A stretch of 64,000 nucleotides of DNA, taken from the NCBI RefSeq assembly GCF_021412585.1, contig NZ_JAKCMI010000019.1, positions 62,001 through 126,000 of the forward strand, written 5' to 3'. The stretch's first letter is position 1. Each line of letters begins with the position of its first letter. Shown here piece by piece: positions 1 to 9,732 of this stretch. The translations under genes were made by a program, and so were the position numbers. Source of the DNA: Halomonas alkalisoli. Its GTDB lineage: Bacteria > Pseudomonadota > Gammaproteobacteria > Pseudomonadales > Halomonadaceae. Below the pieces are notes generated by a model. It made no database searches. It saw nothing but the letters and a program-made list of their open reading frames with translations, and was not told the origin of the DNA.

Positions 1-1
1 C

Positions 2-163
2 CTGGAAACCCTGATGGGCGATGCCGCCCGACCCTGGCAGGGCGTGACCCTGGCCGCCATGGTCCTCTGTGCCCTGTTTCTGGCCCTGGCACGCCTCTAC
101 CGTCGCAACCGGGCGCGCAAGGCCATGGACCGCCGCCTGGCGGAAGACGATGACGATAGCTGA
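2..163 (+). CDS. C-terminal end of a membrane protein (5' truncated by window edge)
   Basis: An open frame runs from the window edge to a TGA at 161-163. The 53 visible residues contain one hydrophobic segment (VTLAAMVLCALFLALARLY) followed by a strongly basic stretch and an acidic tail ending EDDDDS. This looks like the last transmembrane helix and cytoplasmic tail of an inner-membrane protein. Its stop lies inside the next gene (start 150), a 14-bp overlap that suggests translational coupling. The family cannot be identified from this fragment. Confidence 0.6.
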   Translation: METLMGDAARPWQGVTLAAMVLCALFLALARLYRRNRARKAMDRRLAEDDDDS

Positions 164-1730
164 GCGTCGAGCCGCTGCCTGGGTTCGACGGCTGGCGGCT
201 ACCCTGCTGGCCGCCTTGCCGTGGCTGCTGGCAGGCTGTGCCGCCAGCGCCGTTTCCCGTGAGCACGGCGCGGCGATGACGCCGGATGACATCGAAACGA
301 CCTGGCTGGGCCAGTGGGCCGCCCAAAGCGCCGCCCCGCATGATGGCCAGAGCGGCTTCGCCCTGGTTTCCAGCGGACAAGACGCCTTCAGCCTGCGCGT
401 CCTGCTCAGCGAGCAGGCCGATCAGCGGCTGGATATCCAGACCTACCTGATGGGGGACGGCCTGACCACCCGCGTCCTGCTCGCCCGCCTGCTGGACGCC
501 GCCGAGCGGGGGGTGAAAGTACGGCTGCTCCTCGACGATATTGGCGCGGTGGGCCAGGGGCGTCGCCTGGCCGCACTGGATAGCCATCCCAACGTCCAGG
601 TGCGCGTCTATAACCCGCTCGCCCTGGGGCGGGGCTACCTGACGACCCGGGTGCTGGCCTCGATCCCCCGGGCAGGGCGCCAGCATCGGCGCATGCACAA
701 CAAGCTGTGGCTCGCCGATGGTGCGGTGGCCCTGGTCGGCGGGCGCAACCTGGGCGACGAGTACTACAGCGCCAGCGAGCCGCGCAACTTCTCCGACCTG
801 GACATGATGGCCATCGGCCCGGTGGTCGAGCCACTCGCGAGAAGCTATTCCCTCTACTGGAACCATGGCCTGGCGCAGCCCATCGGTCGCTACCATCGCG
901 CCGAGGAGGGGGCCTGGCGCGAGCTTCAGGCTTCCCTGGGAGAGTGGGTCGGCGACAATGGCGACGACGCCTATTTCACCGGGCTGCGCGAACGCTATGC
1001 CGATGCCGGGCAGGGGCCGCTGGTGGGCAGGCTGCACTGGGGCGAAGGCGTGGCGCTATGGGACCCACCGGGCAAGCCCGCCTGGCCAGGCCGACCTGCC
1101 CTGGCACGCACCATGGCCGGGGAGCTGCTCGCCGAGGTGGGCGAGCCGAGCGAACGACTGGTGGTGATCTCCGCCTACTTCGTGCCAGGCAGGGCCGGCA
1201 CGCAATACCTGCGGTCACTGGCCGATGCCGGCGTCGAGGTGGCGGTGTTCACCAACTCCCTGGAGGCCACCGATGTGCCGCTGGTGCATGGCGCCTATCA
1301 GGCGCGTCGCGACGGGCTGCTGCAGAGCGTTGTCCAGCTTCATGAGCTGCGCGCCGAACGGGAGCCCGGCAGCGAGGGGGAGATCAGCGTCGGGGGCTCG
1401 GCATCGGCCCTGCACATCAAGGCCCTCGGTATCGACAACGACCGGGTGTTCGTGGGCTCGGCCAACGCCGATCCACGCTCGGTGTGGTGGAATACCGAGG
1501 TGGGCGTGCTGGCCTACAGCGAGAGCCTGGCCGCCGAGCTTCAAGCGCTCGCCGATCTGGGCAAGAGCTCGGCGCTCAGCTATCGGGTCGATCGCACGGA
1601 AGCCGGGCAGCGTTATTGGCAGACCGAAATCGGCGGCGAGTCGGTGCGGCTGATGAGCGAACCTGGCGGCTTCTGGCGCCACCTGGGAGCCGGCGTCAGC
1701 CGGCTGGTTCCCTTGGATTCCTGGCTTTAG
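150..1730 (+). CDS. Phospholipase D-family lipoprotein, ClsC/YmdC-like cardiolipin synthase
   Basis: The 526-residue product carries two HKD motifs, HNKLWLAD near residue 183 and HIKALGID near residue 422. Each is followed by the usual G-[GS]-x-N sequence (GGRNLGDEYY and GSANADPRS). Two HKD half-sites form one active centre that transfers phosphatidyl groups; bacterial ClsC makes cardiolipin from phosphatidylglycerol and phosphatidylethanolamine. The start at ATG 150 places a short basic stretch, a hydrophobic core and a lipobox (LLAGC, Cys30) at the N terminus, so a membrane-anchored lipoprotein is expected. An upstream start at 69 would only add shadow sequence over the preceding gene. Family membership is clear, but cardiolipin synthesis itself is an inference. 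Confidence 0.85.
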   Translation: MTIAERRAAAWVRRLAATLLAALPWLLAGCAASAVSREHGAAMTPDDIETTWLGQWAAQSAAPHDGQSGFALVSSGQDAFSLRVLLSEQADQRLDIQTYLMGDGLTTRVLLARLLDAAERGVKVRLLLDDIGAVGQGRRLAALDSHPNVQVRVYNPLALGRGYLTTRVLASIPRAGRQHRRMHNKLWLADGAVALVGGRNLGDEYYSASEPRNFSDLDMMAIGPVVEPLARSYSLYWNHGLAQPIGRYHRAEEGAWRELQASLGEWVGDNGDDAYFTGLRERYADAGQGPLVGRLHWGEGVALWDPPGKPAWPGRPALARTMAGELLAEVGEPSERLVVISAYFVPGRAGTQYLRSLADAGVEVAVFTNSLEATDVPLVHGAYQARRDGLLQSVVQLHELRAEREPGSEGEISVGGSASALHIKALGIDNDRVFVGSANADPRSVWWNTEVGVLAYSESLAAELQALADLGKSSALSYRVDRTEAGQRYWQTEIGGESVRLMSEPGGFWRHLGAGVSRLVPLDSWL

Positions 1731-1807
1731 CCCCTGACCGAAAACTGGCTGCGCTGGCCCCATGGTCGTGGTCGGGATGCCGAGACGCCGACAAGGAGAC
1801 GGGGAGG

Positions 1808-3313
1808 ATGACTGAGCCGCTGAATGAGGAAACCGCTAGCGAGGCCCGTCGCGAGGCGCTGGCGCGGCTGGGGTTGGCGCTGTCACTGCTTTCGGGCCCG
1901 CTGCTGGCACTGGTGTTGATCGCGATGGCGCCGCCGGCAGGCATGTCGCCGGCGGCCTGGCAGGTCATGGCACTCACCCTCTGGATGGCCCTGTGGTGGG
2001 TGACCGAGCCGGTTCCCATTGCCGTGACGGCGCTGCTGCCCGTGGCGGTATTGCCGTTGATGGGCACATCACCCATTGCCGAGGTTGCCGCCCCTTATGC
2101 CAACCCACTGATTTTCCTGTTCCTGGGCGGCTTCCTGCTGGCCGAGGGGATTCAGCGCTGGGGCCTGCACCGGCGCATTGCCCTGGTGGTATTGACGGTA
2201 TCCGGGCACCGCCCGCACCAGTTGGTGGCGGGCTTCATGATGGCCACGGCTGGCCTGAGCATGTGGGTGAGCAATACCGCCACGGCAGCACTGATGGTGC
2301 CGATCGGCCTCTCGGTGCTGGGCTTGCTGGAGCGGCAGGGCGGCGTCGGGGCCAGTCGCAACATGGCGCTGACCCTGCTGCTGGGCATCGCCCTGGCTGC
2401 CAATATCGGCGGCATGGGCACCCTGATCGGCACCCCGCCCAACGCGCTGCTGGCTGGCTTCATGGCTGACAACTACGGTATCGAGATCGGCTTCGCTCAG
2501 TGGATGCTGCTGGCGGTGCCCCCTGCGCTTCTGCTGCTGGCCCTGGCCTGGTGGGTATTGACCCGTCTGGTATACCCATTGCCGCGGGATGTCGTGCCTG
2601 GTGTCGAGCAGATACTGCAGGAGCAGGCCGAAGACCTGGGGCGCATGACCCGGCCGGAGCGTCGTGTCGCCATCATCTTTGCACTGGTGGCGCTGGCCTG
2701 GGTATCGCGACCGCTGCTGCAGAACCTGCTGCCTGGGCTGGAGCTCACCGACGCGGGGATTGCCGTGATCGGTGCACTCCTGCTCTTCGTGACACCCGCC
2801 CGCTGGAAGGTGCGACAGTTCCTGCTCGACTGGGACAGTGCCCGTCACCTGCCCTGGGGCGTGCTGATTCTGGTGGGCGGCGGGCTCAGTCTCGGCACCG
2901 CCATAGAAACCAGCGGGCTGGCCGCGACCGTGGCCGAAGGCCTTGCCGCCTTCGGCGGCTGGCCGCAGTGGACCCTGGTGGGCATGGTCGTGGTGGTGGT
3001 AATGCTGATGAGCCATGTCACCAGCAATACCGCCACCGCGGCCGCCATCCTGCCGCTGACGGCGGCGTTGACCGTTAGCCTGGGGGCGAGCCCCCTGCTG
3101 CTTGCCGTGCCGGTGGCCATGGCGGCGAGCTGTGCCTTCATGCTTCCCGTGGCGACGCCGCCCAACGCCGTGGTCTTCGGCAGCGGCAGGTTGAGCGTGA
3201 TGGATATGGTGCGCGCCGGGGCGCTGGTCAGCCTGGCAGCGGTGCTCATCATTACCACGGTGCTCTTTGCCCTGGCCATGCCGGTGCTGGGGTTCGGCTG
3301 GGCGAGTGGCTGA
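1808..3313 (+). CDS. DASS/SLC13-family sodium-coupled anion symporter
   Basis: This is a 501-residue, highly hydrophobic protein with an internal two-fold repeat. Each half carries the Ser-Asn-Thr signature of the divalent anion:sodium symporter family (SNTATAALMVP and SNTATAAAILP), followed by Pro-rich TPPNA motifs (GTPPNALLAG and ATPPNAVVFG). These hairpin tips bind substrate carboxylates and sodium. Family substrates are di- and tricarboxylates or sulfate; the sequence alone does not choose. The first ~30 residues are polar and cytoplasmic. ATG 1808 follows a GGAGACGGGGAGG ribosome-binding region. The gene lies 77 bp after the phospholipase gene on the same strand and may be cotranscribed. 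Confidence 0.88.
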   Translation: MTEPLNEETASEARREALARLGLALSLLSGPLLALVLIAMAPPAGMSPAAWQVMALTLWMALWWVTEPVPIAVTALLPVAVLPLMGTSPIAEVAAPYANPLIFLFLGGFLLAEGIQRWGLHRRIALVVLTVSGHRPHQLVAGFMMATAGLSMWVSNTATAALMVPIGLSVLGLLERQGGVGASRNMALTLLLGIALAANIGGMGTLIGTPPNALLAGFMADNYGIEIGFAQWMLLAVPPALLLLALAWWVLTRLVYPLPRDVVPGVEQILQEQAEDLGRMTRPERRVAIIFALVALAWVSRPLLQNLLPGLELTDAGIAVIGALLLFVTPARWKVRQFLLDWDSARHLPWGVLILVGGGLSLGTAIETSGLAATVAEGLAAFGGWPQWTLVGMVVVVVMLMSHVTSNTATAAAILPLTAALTVSLGASPLLLAVPVAMAASCAFMLPVATPPNAVVFGSGRLSVMDMVRAGALVSLAAVLIITTVLFALAMPVLGFGWASG

Positions 3314-3413
3314 GTCGCCCTGTCGTCGGTAACGGCAACGGCAAGGCGCAACCAGGGCGTTTGGCCTGGATCCTGGGCAGGTGGGGGGCAGTGCACGGTC
3401 ATCCAGTGAAGGC

Positions 3414-4778
3414 TCAGGCGTTTGCGTCGGCGATGCCCACCCGGTTGCGGCCCGCCCGCTTGGCACGATAAAGCGCGCTGTCGGCGCGTGCCAGTAGCGC
3501 TTCCGGGCTGTCGCCCCGACGGTACTCTGTAATGCCAAGGCTGATGGTCACGGCCAGGCCGTGAAGGCGGGTCTCCGCCACCTGTTGGCGCAGCCGCTCG
3601 GCGAAGATCGTCCCCCCCTGGGCGGAGGTGTCCTGTAGCAGGATGGCAAACTCCTCACCGCCCCAGCGAGCCAGCAGGTCGGTGCTGCGCAGGGTCTGGC
3701 CGATCAGCGCGGCCAGGCGCTGGAGGATGATGTCCCCCGTTTCGTGGCCATGCTGGTCGTTGACCGACTTGAAGTGATCGATATCGAACAGCAGCAACGA
3801 GAAGGTGTTGTCGCTGCGCTCGGCCTGGCGAATCGCCTTGCGCATGGCTGTGTCGAAGGCGCGACGGTTATGGGCGCCGGTCAGGTGATCGCGGGTGGCC
3901 TGGTGTTCGAGTTCGCTCTCCATTCGCTTGCGTTCGGCGATGTTGTGGAAAACGGCAATGTAGCGTCGGACCTCGCCGTTGGTGTCGTACACGGCGGTGA
4001 TCGACTGCCATAGCGGATAGGTCTCCCCGTACTTGTTGCGATTCCAGATCTCGCCCTGCCAGTGCCCGGTCTCCAGTAGTTCGTTCCAGAGCCCGACATA
4101 GAATGCCTTGTCGTGGCGTCCGGACTTGAAGAGCTTCGGCGTCAGGCCGATGACGTCCTCCTCCGAATAACCGGTGATGTCGGTAAAGGCCTGGTTGACC
4201 CGTTCGATGCGCATGTCGGCATCTGTGATCAGCGTGGCCTGGCCGGTCTGGAACACGCTGGCCAGCAGCTTGAGCTCCTCCTCCTGGCGCCTGCGCTCGG
4301 TGATGTCCTCTTTTACCGCCACGAAGCTGACGACTTCCCCGCTGTCATCGCGCACCGGGGTGATGGTTTCGGCCTCCCAGTAGAGCTCGCCGTTCTTCTT
4401 GCGGTTCTGCAGTTCGCCACGCCAGACCCGGCCGCTGCGCAGGGTCTGCCACATGTCGCGATAGACGTCGCCCGGCGTCATGCCCGACTGGATCATGGCG
4501 GGGGTCTTGCCCACCAGCTCCTCGCGGGTATAGCCGGTGACATCGAGGAAGCGCTGGTTGACGTACTCGATACGGCCGTCGGTATCGGTGATGGCGGTCG
4601 CCGCGGGGCTCTGCTCCACAGCGATGTATAGCTGATAGAACTTGGCACGCAGGATGTCGAGATCGGCGCTGGCCCAGTCGGGCCCGGGCGTAGCCGAATC
4701 AGTGAGTGTGCTGTCGAGGCCGTCTGTTTTCACGAACCCCTCCGTATAATTGGACTTGTTCTGGCGCAAGTCTTTCAT
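3414..4778 (-). CDS. PAS-PAS-GGDEF diguanylate cyclase
   Basis: The 454-residue protein has no transmembrane segment. Two PAS domains (about residues 45-165 and 170-285) each contain the N-x-x-F-x-x-x-T-G-Y core (VNQRFLDVTGYTREELVGKTP and VNQAFTDITGYSEEDVIG, positions as in PAS_9-type sensors) and are followed by PAC segments ending in ITERRRQ and AERKRME. The C-terminal GGDEF domain reads RWGGEEF, an active A-site that makes cyclic di-GMP from two GTP. No RxxD inhibitory site is obvious just before GGEEF. Signals sensed by the PAS domains cannot be read from sequence. The gene converges on the symporter gene, with about 100 bp between stops. Confidence 0.9.
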   Translation of the reverse strand: MKDLRQNKSNYTEGFVKTDGLDSTLTDSATPGPDWASADLDILRAKFYQLYIAVEQSPAATAITDTDGRIEYVNQRFLDVTGYTREELVGKTPAMIQSGMTPGDVYRDMWQTLRSGRVWRGELQNRKKNGELYWEAETITPVRDDSGEVVSFVAVKEDITERRRQEEELKLLASVFQTGQATLITDADMRIERVNQAFTDITGYSEEDVIGLTPKLFKSGRHDKAFYVGLWNELLETGHWQGEIWNRNKYGETYPLWQSITAVYDTNGEVRRYIAVFHNIAERKRMESELEHQATRDHLTGAHNRRAFDTAMRKAIRQAERSDNTFSLLLFDIDHFKSVNDQHGHETGDIILQRLAALIGQTLRSTDLLARWGGEEFAILLQDTSAQGGTIFAERLRQQVAETRLHGLAVTISLGITEYRRGDSPEALLARADSALYRAKRAGRNRVGIADANA

Positions 4779-4912
4779 GGAACGGGTTGAATCGTCGGGT
4801 CGAGAGAGGCGGGGCGGAGGCCCCGGCCGCGCAGAATAGCGCCTTTTAGGGGCGCGTTCACGCCGAAGTTGCTGAACCTAGGCTAAAGGAGGGGGAGTAA
4901 GCTTGCCCAACG

Positions 4913-4952
4913 AAAAACCGCCACCCGGTGTGACCCGTAAGTGGCGGTTTTT
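4913..4952 (-). terminator. Rho-independent terminator of tRNA-Pro
   Basis: A 12-bp perfect stem, AAAAACCGCCAC with GTGGCGGTTTTT, surrounds a 16-nt loop just downstream of the tRNA on the minus strand. The flanking A and T runs make it usable in both directions. Confidence 0.85.
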
Positions 4953-4963
4953 ACTGAATTCTC

Positions 4964-5040
4964 TGGTCGGAGTAGCAGGATTCGAACCTACGACCTCTGC
5001 CTCCCGAAGGCAGCGCTCTACCAAGCTGAGCTATACTCCG
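4964..5040 (-). tRNA. tRNA-Pro (anticodon CGG)
   Basis: The minus strand folds as a 77-nt cloverleaf. The acceptor stem CGGAGTA pairs with TACTCCG, the D arm contains AGCTCAGCTTGGTAGAGC, the anticodon stem CTGCC/GGCAG has loop TTCGGGA (anticodon CGG), and the T arm contains GGTTCGAATCC. The 3' CCA is encoded (complement at 4964-4966). It decodes CCG proline codons. Confidence 0.97.
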
Positions 5041-5095
5041 ATTTCTGCCAGTTTTCACTGTGCCGTCAGGCGACTGGGGGCCTGACGAGATCGGC

Positions 5096-5123
5096 ATTAT
5101 ACGCAATTGCCTTGGGCTTGCAA
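5096..5123 (-). promoter_or_regulatory. Sigma-70 promoter of tRNA-Pro
   Basis: On the minus strand TTGCAA (5123-5118) and a perfect TATAAT (5101-5096) are 16 bp apart, about 55 bp before the tRNA. Only the GTCAGGC/GCCTGAC hairpin at about 5065-5086 lies in the leader. Confidence 0.8.
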
Positions 5124-5142
5124 GCCCTCTGGCGGAGCTGCC

Positions 5143-6150
5143 TCAGGCCTCTCGGTCCACCGCCATGCGGGCCAGTTCGGCCATGCTGTCCCGGTAGGGG
5201 CTGGCGGGCAGGAGATCCAGCTGTTCCAGGGCCTTGGCGGCCATCTCCTCGGCGCGGGCACGGGTGTAGTCCAGCGCGCCGGTATCGCGCACGATGGCCA
5301 GCACTTCGTCCAGATGGTCGAGGCCGCCCTGGCGAATGGCCTGGCGAATCGTTCGGGTCTGCTCGGGGGTTCCGGCGGACATGGCCTGTATCAGGGGCAG
5401 GGTCGGCTTGCCTTCGGCCAGGTCGTCGCCCACGTTCTTGCCCATGGCGGTGGCATCGCCCTGATAGTCGAGCAGATCGTCGATGAGCTGGAAGGCGAGC
5501 CCCAGGTAGCGGCCGTAGTGCTGCAGCGCCGTTTCCTGTTGCGGGGTCGCCTCGGCGAGGATCGCGCCGCTGTGCGACGCCGCCTCGAACAGCATGGCGG
5601 TCTTGCCCAGGATGGTCTCGAAGTAGGTGGCCTCGTCGATATCGGGATTGCCCACGTTGGTGAGCTGCTGCACCTCGCCCTCGGCAATCACGCAGGTGGC
5701 CCCCGAAAGCACGCCCATGATCCGCAGCGAGCCGATCTCTACCATCATCTGGAAGGAGCGGGAGTAGAGATAGTCGCCCACCAGCACCGAAGGCGCATTG
5801 CCCCAGGCGTCGTTGGCGGTGGCCCGGCCGCGGCGCATGTGGGAGTCGTCCACCACGTCGTCATGCAGCAGCGTCGAGGTGTGCATGAATTCGATCAGCG
5901 TGGCCAGGGAGATGTGCTTGTCGCCCTGGTAGCCCAGTGCGCGGGCGGCCAGCAGGACCAGCAGCGGGCGCAGGCGCTTGCCGCCGCTGGCGATGATGTA
6001 CTGCCCGATGGTCTCCACCAGCGGAACCCGCGAGGCCAGCTGGGAGATGATGGTGCGGTTTACCGCGGCAAAATCATCGGCAACCGCAGCGTGAAGCGGC
6101 GAGTCCGACGGCGTGCTGGCAGATGAATTCGAAGTGACGTTGGCTGGCAT
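5143..6150 (-). CDS. ispB: Octaprenyl/polyprenyl diphosphate synthase
   Basis: This trans-prenyltransferase builds the long isoprenoid side chain of ubiquinone from IPP and an allylic diphosphate. The first aspartate-rich motif is LLHDDVVDDSHMRRG and the second LIDDLLDYQGD; both bind diphosphate through Mg2+. GGKRLRPLL near the N terminus is the usual IPP-binding stretch. From ATG 6150 the protein has 335 residues, near the family's usual ~320-325. The open frame extends to a TTG at 6183, which I consider less likely. The gene is divergent from rplU, the standard gammaproteobacterial arrangement. Confidence 0.93.
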   Translation of the reverse strand: MPANVTSNSSASTPSDSPLHAAVADDFAAVNRTIISQLASRVPLVETIGQYIIASGGKRLRPLLVLLAARALGYQGDKHISLATLIEFMHTSTLLHDDVVDDSHMRRGRATANDAWGNAPSVLVGDYLYSRSFQMMVEIGSLRIMGVLSGATCVIAEGEVQQLTNVGNPDIDEATYFETILGKTAMLFEAASHSGAILAEATPQQETALQHYGRYLGLAFQLIDDLLDYQGDATAMGKNVGDDLAEGKPTLPLIQAMSAGTPEQTRTIRQAIRQGGLDHLDEVLAIVRDTGALDYTRARAEEMAAKALEQLDLLPASPYRDSMAELARMAVDREA

Positions 6151-6299
6151 GGATTCGTTGTCATCAAGCGGTGGGGCCGGCAAGTCGGAGGCTTTGCCCG
6201 TGGCCTTGGGTTGCGGGTCATGCTATGGGCACCCCCAATGGGCGTCAAGCGGCGTCATCCCTGTTAATGACGGCGTGCAGCAGCTAGCCAAGATGTGGC

Positions 6300-6328
6300 T
6301 TGAACGGCCAGGTGGGTGTCGTTATAAT
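6300..6328 (+). promoter_or_regulatory. Sigma-70 promoter of the rplU-rpmA operon
   Basis: TTGAAC (6300-6305), a 17-bp spacer and a perfect TATAAT (6323-6328) lie about 107 bp upstream of rplU. This is one of the strongest promoters in the window, as expected for ribosomal protein genes. Confidence 0.88.
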
Positions 6329-6434
6329 ACGCGGCCCACTCATCACGCTCCCTGTCAGATGGCTGCCAAAAGGGGCGCCACTCGAAGCAGGCCGACGAAG
6401 AGCCAACCCCGATGAGTTCTGGAGAGACACGCAC

Positions 6435-6746
6435 ATGTACGCAGTAATCAAGAGCGGTGGCAAGCAGTACCGCGTTCAGGAAGGCCAGACTCTCAAGCTC
6501 GAGAAGCTGGAAGTGCCGACCGGCGAAACCATCGAGTTCGACCAGGTCCTCCTGGTAGCCGATGGTGATGACGTCACCATTGGTGCACCGCTGGTTGACG
6601 GTGCCAAGGTGGCTGCCGAGATCGTTTCCCACGGCCGTGGCGAAAAGATCCGCATCATCAAGTTCCGTCGCCGGAAGCACAGCATGAAGCGTCAGGGCCA
6701 CCGTCAGTGGTTCACTGAAGTCAAGATCACCGGGATCTCCGCGTAA
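6435..6746 (+). CDS. rplU: 50S ribosomal protein L21
   Basis: The 103-residue protein starts [18 protein letters not shown] and ends in the basic RNA-binding tail ([19 protein letters not shown]), typical of L21 and of exactly the usual length. L21 binds 23S rRNA in the large subunit. ATG 6435 follows a GGAGAGAC Shine-Dalgarno. It is the first gene of the rplU-rpmA pair, behind the promoter at 6300-6328. Confidence 0.98.
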   Translation: MYAVIKSGGKQYRVQEGQTLKLEKLEVPTGETIEFDQVLLVADGDDVTIGAPLVDGAKVAAEIVSHGRGEKIRIIKFRRRKHSMKRQGHRQWFTEVKITGISA

Positions 6747-6779
6747 GCGGCAACCCCCTGAACGAGCGAGGACTTTGCA

Positions 6780-7037
6780 ATGGCTCATAAGAAGGCAGCC
6801 GGCTCTACCCGTAACGGCCGCGATTCAGAATCCAAACGCCTTGGCGTCAAGCTGTTCGGTGGCCAGGTCGTGACCGCCGGTAACATCATCGTCCGTCAGC
6901 GTGGCACCAAGTTCCACGCCGGCACCGGTGTCGGCCTCGGCCGCGACCACACGCTGTTCGCCCTGAGCGACGGTGTGGTCAAGTTCGAGACCAAGGGTCC
7001 GAAAAACCGCAAGTTCGTCAGCGTCGTCTCTGCCTGA
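6780..7037 (+). CDS. rpmA: 50S ribosomal protein L27
   Basis: The 85-residue protein starts [16 protein letters not shown], the conserved N terminus that reaches into the peptidyl transferase centre, and contains the [18 protein letters not shown] core. There is no N-terminal cleavage extension of the Firmicutes type. It follows rplU by 33 bp with a GCGAGGA Shine-Dalgarno and is closed by a terminator at 7062. Confidence 0.98.
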   Translation: MAHKKAAGSTRNGRDSESKRLGVKLFGGQVVTAGNIIVRQRGTKFHAGTGVGLGRDHTLFALSDGVVKFETKGPKNRKFVSVVSA

Positions 7038-7061
7038 GAGCGCACGAACCGGTAGTAGGAG

Positions 7062-7087
7062 GGCCCCGCCAAGGCGGGGCCTTCTTG
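7062..7087 (+). terminator. Terminator after rpmA
   Basis: GGCCCCGCC (7062-7070) pairs perfectly with GGCGGGGCC (7073-7081) across a 2-nt turn and is followed by TTCTTGT. It separates the ribosomal protein pair from obgE. Confidence 0.85.
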
Positions 7088-7121
7088 TATCATGACGGTG
7101 GATACCGTCGGGAGAGTAGCA

Positions 7122-8309
7122 ATGCAGTTCGTCGACGAAGCCTCGATCATCGTGGAGGCAGGCAGGGGTGGCAGTGGCTGCCTCAGCTTCCGCCGCGAGA
7201 AATACGTGCCCAAGGGTGGCCCCGATGGCGGCGACGGCGGGCATGGCGGTAGCGTCTACCTGGTGGGTGACGACTCCCTCAATACCCTCATCGACTTCAA
7301 GTTCCAGCGTTTCTATCAGGCCGAGAACGGCCGGCCCGGCCAGGGGCGGCAGATGAGCGGCCGCGCCGGTGACGACCTGGTGGTCAAGGTGCCGGTCGGC
7401 ACCACCGTGATCGACGAGGACACCCTCGAAGTGATCGTCGATATCACCGAGATCGGCCAGCAGGTGCTGGTGGCTCAGGGCGGGCGCCGTGGACTCGGCA
7501 ATATCCACTTCAAGTCCTCCACCAATCGGGCTCCGCGCAAGACCACGACGGGCACCGAGGGCGAGCGGCGCAACCTGCGCCTGGAAATGAAGGTGATGGC
7601 CGACGTGGGCCTGCTTGGCATGCCCAACGCCGGCAAGTCGACGCTGATCCGTTCCGTCTCCGCGGCCAAGCCCAAGGTGGCCGACTACCCCTTCACCACC
7701 CTGGTGCCCAACCTGGGCGTGGTAAAGCTCGGCATGCACGAGCACTTCGTCATGGCCGACGTGCCGGGGCTGATCGAAGGGGCATCCGACGGTGCCGGGC
7801 TGGGGCTGCGTTTCCTCAAGCACCTGACGCGCACCCGGCTGCTCTTTCATGTGGTCGACATGGCGCCCTTCGACGAGTCCGATCCGGTGGAGGCCGCCGA
7901 GGCGATCATCCACGAGCTGGGCCAGTTCTCGCCAGCCCTCGCCGAGCTGCCGCGCTGGCTGGTGGTCAACAAGCTCGACCTGGTGCCCGAGGAGGAGCGC
8001 GAGGCGCGGGTGGCCGCTATCGTCGAGGGTCTCGCCTGGGAGGGCCCGGTGTATCGTATCTCCGCCATCAGCGGCGAGGGCACCGATGCCCTGGTGCAGG
8101 CGGCGCATCGCTGGTTGACCGAGCGGCGCCGTCTCGAGCACGAGGACGAGGAGGCTGCGGAGCGCGAGCGTCAGATGCGCGAGCGCATGGAGGCCGAGTC
8201 CGTGGCGCGTGCCGAGGCGCGGCTGGGTCGGCGTCGCAAGCGCAAGGACGACGATGATGACGACTTCGATGATGATGATTATGACGTCGAGGTCGAATAC
8301 GCTCCTTGA
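7122..8309 (+). CDS. obgE: Obg-family GTPase ObgE/CgtA
   Basis: The essential GTPase acts in 50S ribosome maturation and stress control. The 395-residue product has the Gly-rich Obg fold ([15 protein letters not shown]; about residues 1-158), then a G domain with P-loop GMPNAGKST, switch/G3 DVPGLIEGA and G4 NKLD. The C terminus is a charged tail: a basic patch (LGRRRKRK) followed by an almost pure Asp run and VEVEYAP. ATG 7122 gives the canonical MQFVDEA start; a start at 7092 would overlap the rpmA terminator region. proB follows after about 70 bp. Confidence 0.96.
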   Translation: MQFVDEASIIVEAGRGGSGCLSFRREKYVPKGGPDGGDGGHGGSVYLVGDDSLNTLIDFKFQRFYQAENGRPGQGRQMSGRAGDDLVVKVPVGTTVIDEDTLEVIVDITEIGQQVLVAQGGRRGLGNIHFKSSTNRAPRKTTTGTEGERRNLRLEMKVMADVGLLGMPNAGKSTLIRSVSAAKPKVADYPFTTLVPNLGVVKLGMHEHFVMADVPGLIEGASDGAGLGLRFLKHLTRTRLLFHVVDMAPFDESDPVEAAEAIIHELGQFSPALAELPRWLVVNKLDLVPEEEREARVAAIVEGLAWEGPVYRISAISGEGTDALVQAAHRWLTERRRLEHEDEEAAERERQMRERMEAESVARAEARLGRRRKRKDDDDDDFDDDDYDVEVEYAP

Positions 8310-8377
8310 GGTAACAACTGGCTGCGCTCGCGCAGTGTCTCTGGGTTTGAGGTTCAGCCTTGTTGGAGAGTCGAAAG

Positions 8378-9514
8378 GTGAGCAACGAGCGGGTACCGGG
8401 ACGCGATGCGCTGCGTGGCGCTCGTCGGGTGGTGGTGAAGATCGGCAGCGCGCTGCTGACCAATGACGGTCGCGGTCTCGATGAGCCTGCCATCGGTGGC
8501 TGGGTGGACCAGATCGCCGCGCTGCACAAGCGTGGCATCGAAGTGGTGCTGGTCTCCTCCGGCGCCGTGGCGGCCGGCATGGTGCGGCTGGGCTGGCAGG
8601 TGCGTCCTTCGGCGGTGCACGAGCTGCAGGCCGCCGCCGCCGTGGGCCAGAATGGCCTCACCCAGTGCTATGAGCACCACTTCGCCCGGCACGGCCTGCT
8701 CACCGCCCAGGTGCTGTTGACCCACGACGATCTCTCCAACCGCAAGCGCTACCTCAATGCTCGTTCGGCATTGCGCACCCTGGTCGATCTGCGGGTGGTG
8801 CCGGTGGTGAACGAGAACGATACCGTGGTCACCGACGAGATCCGCTTCGGCGACAACGACACCCTGGGCGCCTTGGTGGCCAACCTGCTGGAAGCCGATG
8901 CCCTGGTGATCCTCACCGACCAGGAGGGGCTGTTCGACGCCGACCCGCGCCACAACCCCGGTGCCCGGCTGATCCACGAAGGGCGTGCCGGCGATCCGTC
9001 GCTAGCCGCCATGGCGGGCAGCGGCGGATCGCTGGGGCGCGGTGGCATGACCACCAAGGTGCAGGCTGCGCGGCTGGCTGCTCGCTCCGGCGCGGTCACG
9101 GCGATTGCCAGCGGGCGCCAGCCCGAGGTACTTACCCGGCTGGTGGAGGGCGAGCGGCTCGGCACGCTGCTGTCACCGGAAGAAGCGCCCATGGCGGCAC
9201 GCAAGCGCTGGCTGGCCGGCCAGCTGCAAGTGCGGGGCAGCCTGGTCCTGGATGCCGGTGCGGTGAAGGTGCTGCGCGGCAGCGGCTCGAGCCTGCTGCC
9301 GGTGGGGGTCAAGGCGCTATCGGGCAACTTCGTGCGCGGCGACATGGTGCTCTGTGTCGACGAGCAGGGCGAGCGGGTCGCCAAGGGGCTGGTCAACTAC
9401 GATGCCGTCGAGGCAAGCCGCCTTCTCGGCAAGCCCAGCCATCAGATCGAGGCGATCCTGGGCTACATGGAGGCGCCGGAGCTCATTCATCGCGATAACC
9501 TGGTGGTGCTCTGA
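8378..9514 (+). CDS. proB: Glutamate 5-kinase
   Basis: ProB phosphorylates glutamate in the first step of proline synthesis, relevant to osmoprotection in a halophile. The N-terminal amino acid kinase domain contains [20 protein letters not shown] and NENDTV. The C-terminal PUA domain (about residues 280-370) ends with [19 protein letters not shown] 8378 is preferred because GGAG lies 10 bp upstream and it gives 378 residues; the open frame also allows a TTG at 8360. It follows obgE, as in many gammaproteobacteria. Confidence 0.94.
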   Translation: MSNERVPGRDALRGARRVVVKIGSALLTNDGRGLDEPAIGGWVDQIAALHKRGIEVVLVSSGAVAAGMVRLGWQVRPSAVHELQAAAAVGQNGLTQCYEHHFARHGLLTAQVLLTHDDLSNRKRYLNARSALRTLVDLRVVPVVNENDTVVTDEIRFGDNDTLGALVANLLEADALVILTDQEGLFDADPRHNPGARLIHEGRAGDPSLAAMAGSGGSLGRGGMTTKVQAARLAARSGAVTAIASGRQPEVLTRLVEGERLGTLLSPEEAPMAARKRWLAGQLQVRGSLVLDAGAVKVLRGSGSSLLPVGVKALSGNFVRGDMVLCVDEQGERVAKGLVNYDAVEASRLLGKPSHQIEAILGYMEAPELIHRDNLVVL

Positions 9515-9732
9515 GTGACAGCCACGCCTCACTGCGCGTGAGTTCATCCACCTGTGGCAAGGCAGTGGGTTGTTATGGTAGGATGCGCCATCCTCTCAGA
9601 CACGGCCCGTCGACAACCATCGCGTTGCCGGATGGCCACACCGGCGGAAAAGCTAATTTTTCCAGTCCGGACAAAATGTTATCAATGCCGTCGGGATGCC
9701 CGGCGGCGTTAATGTATTCCAGGAGATAGTCA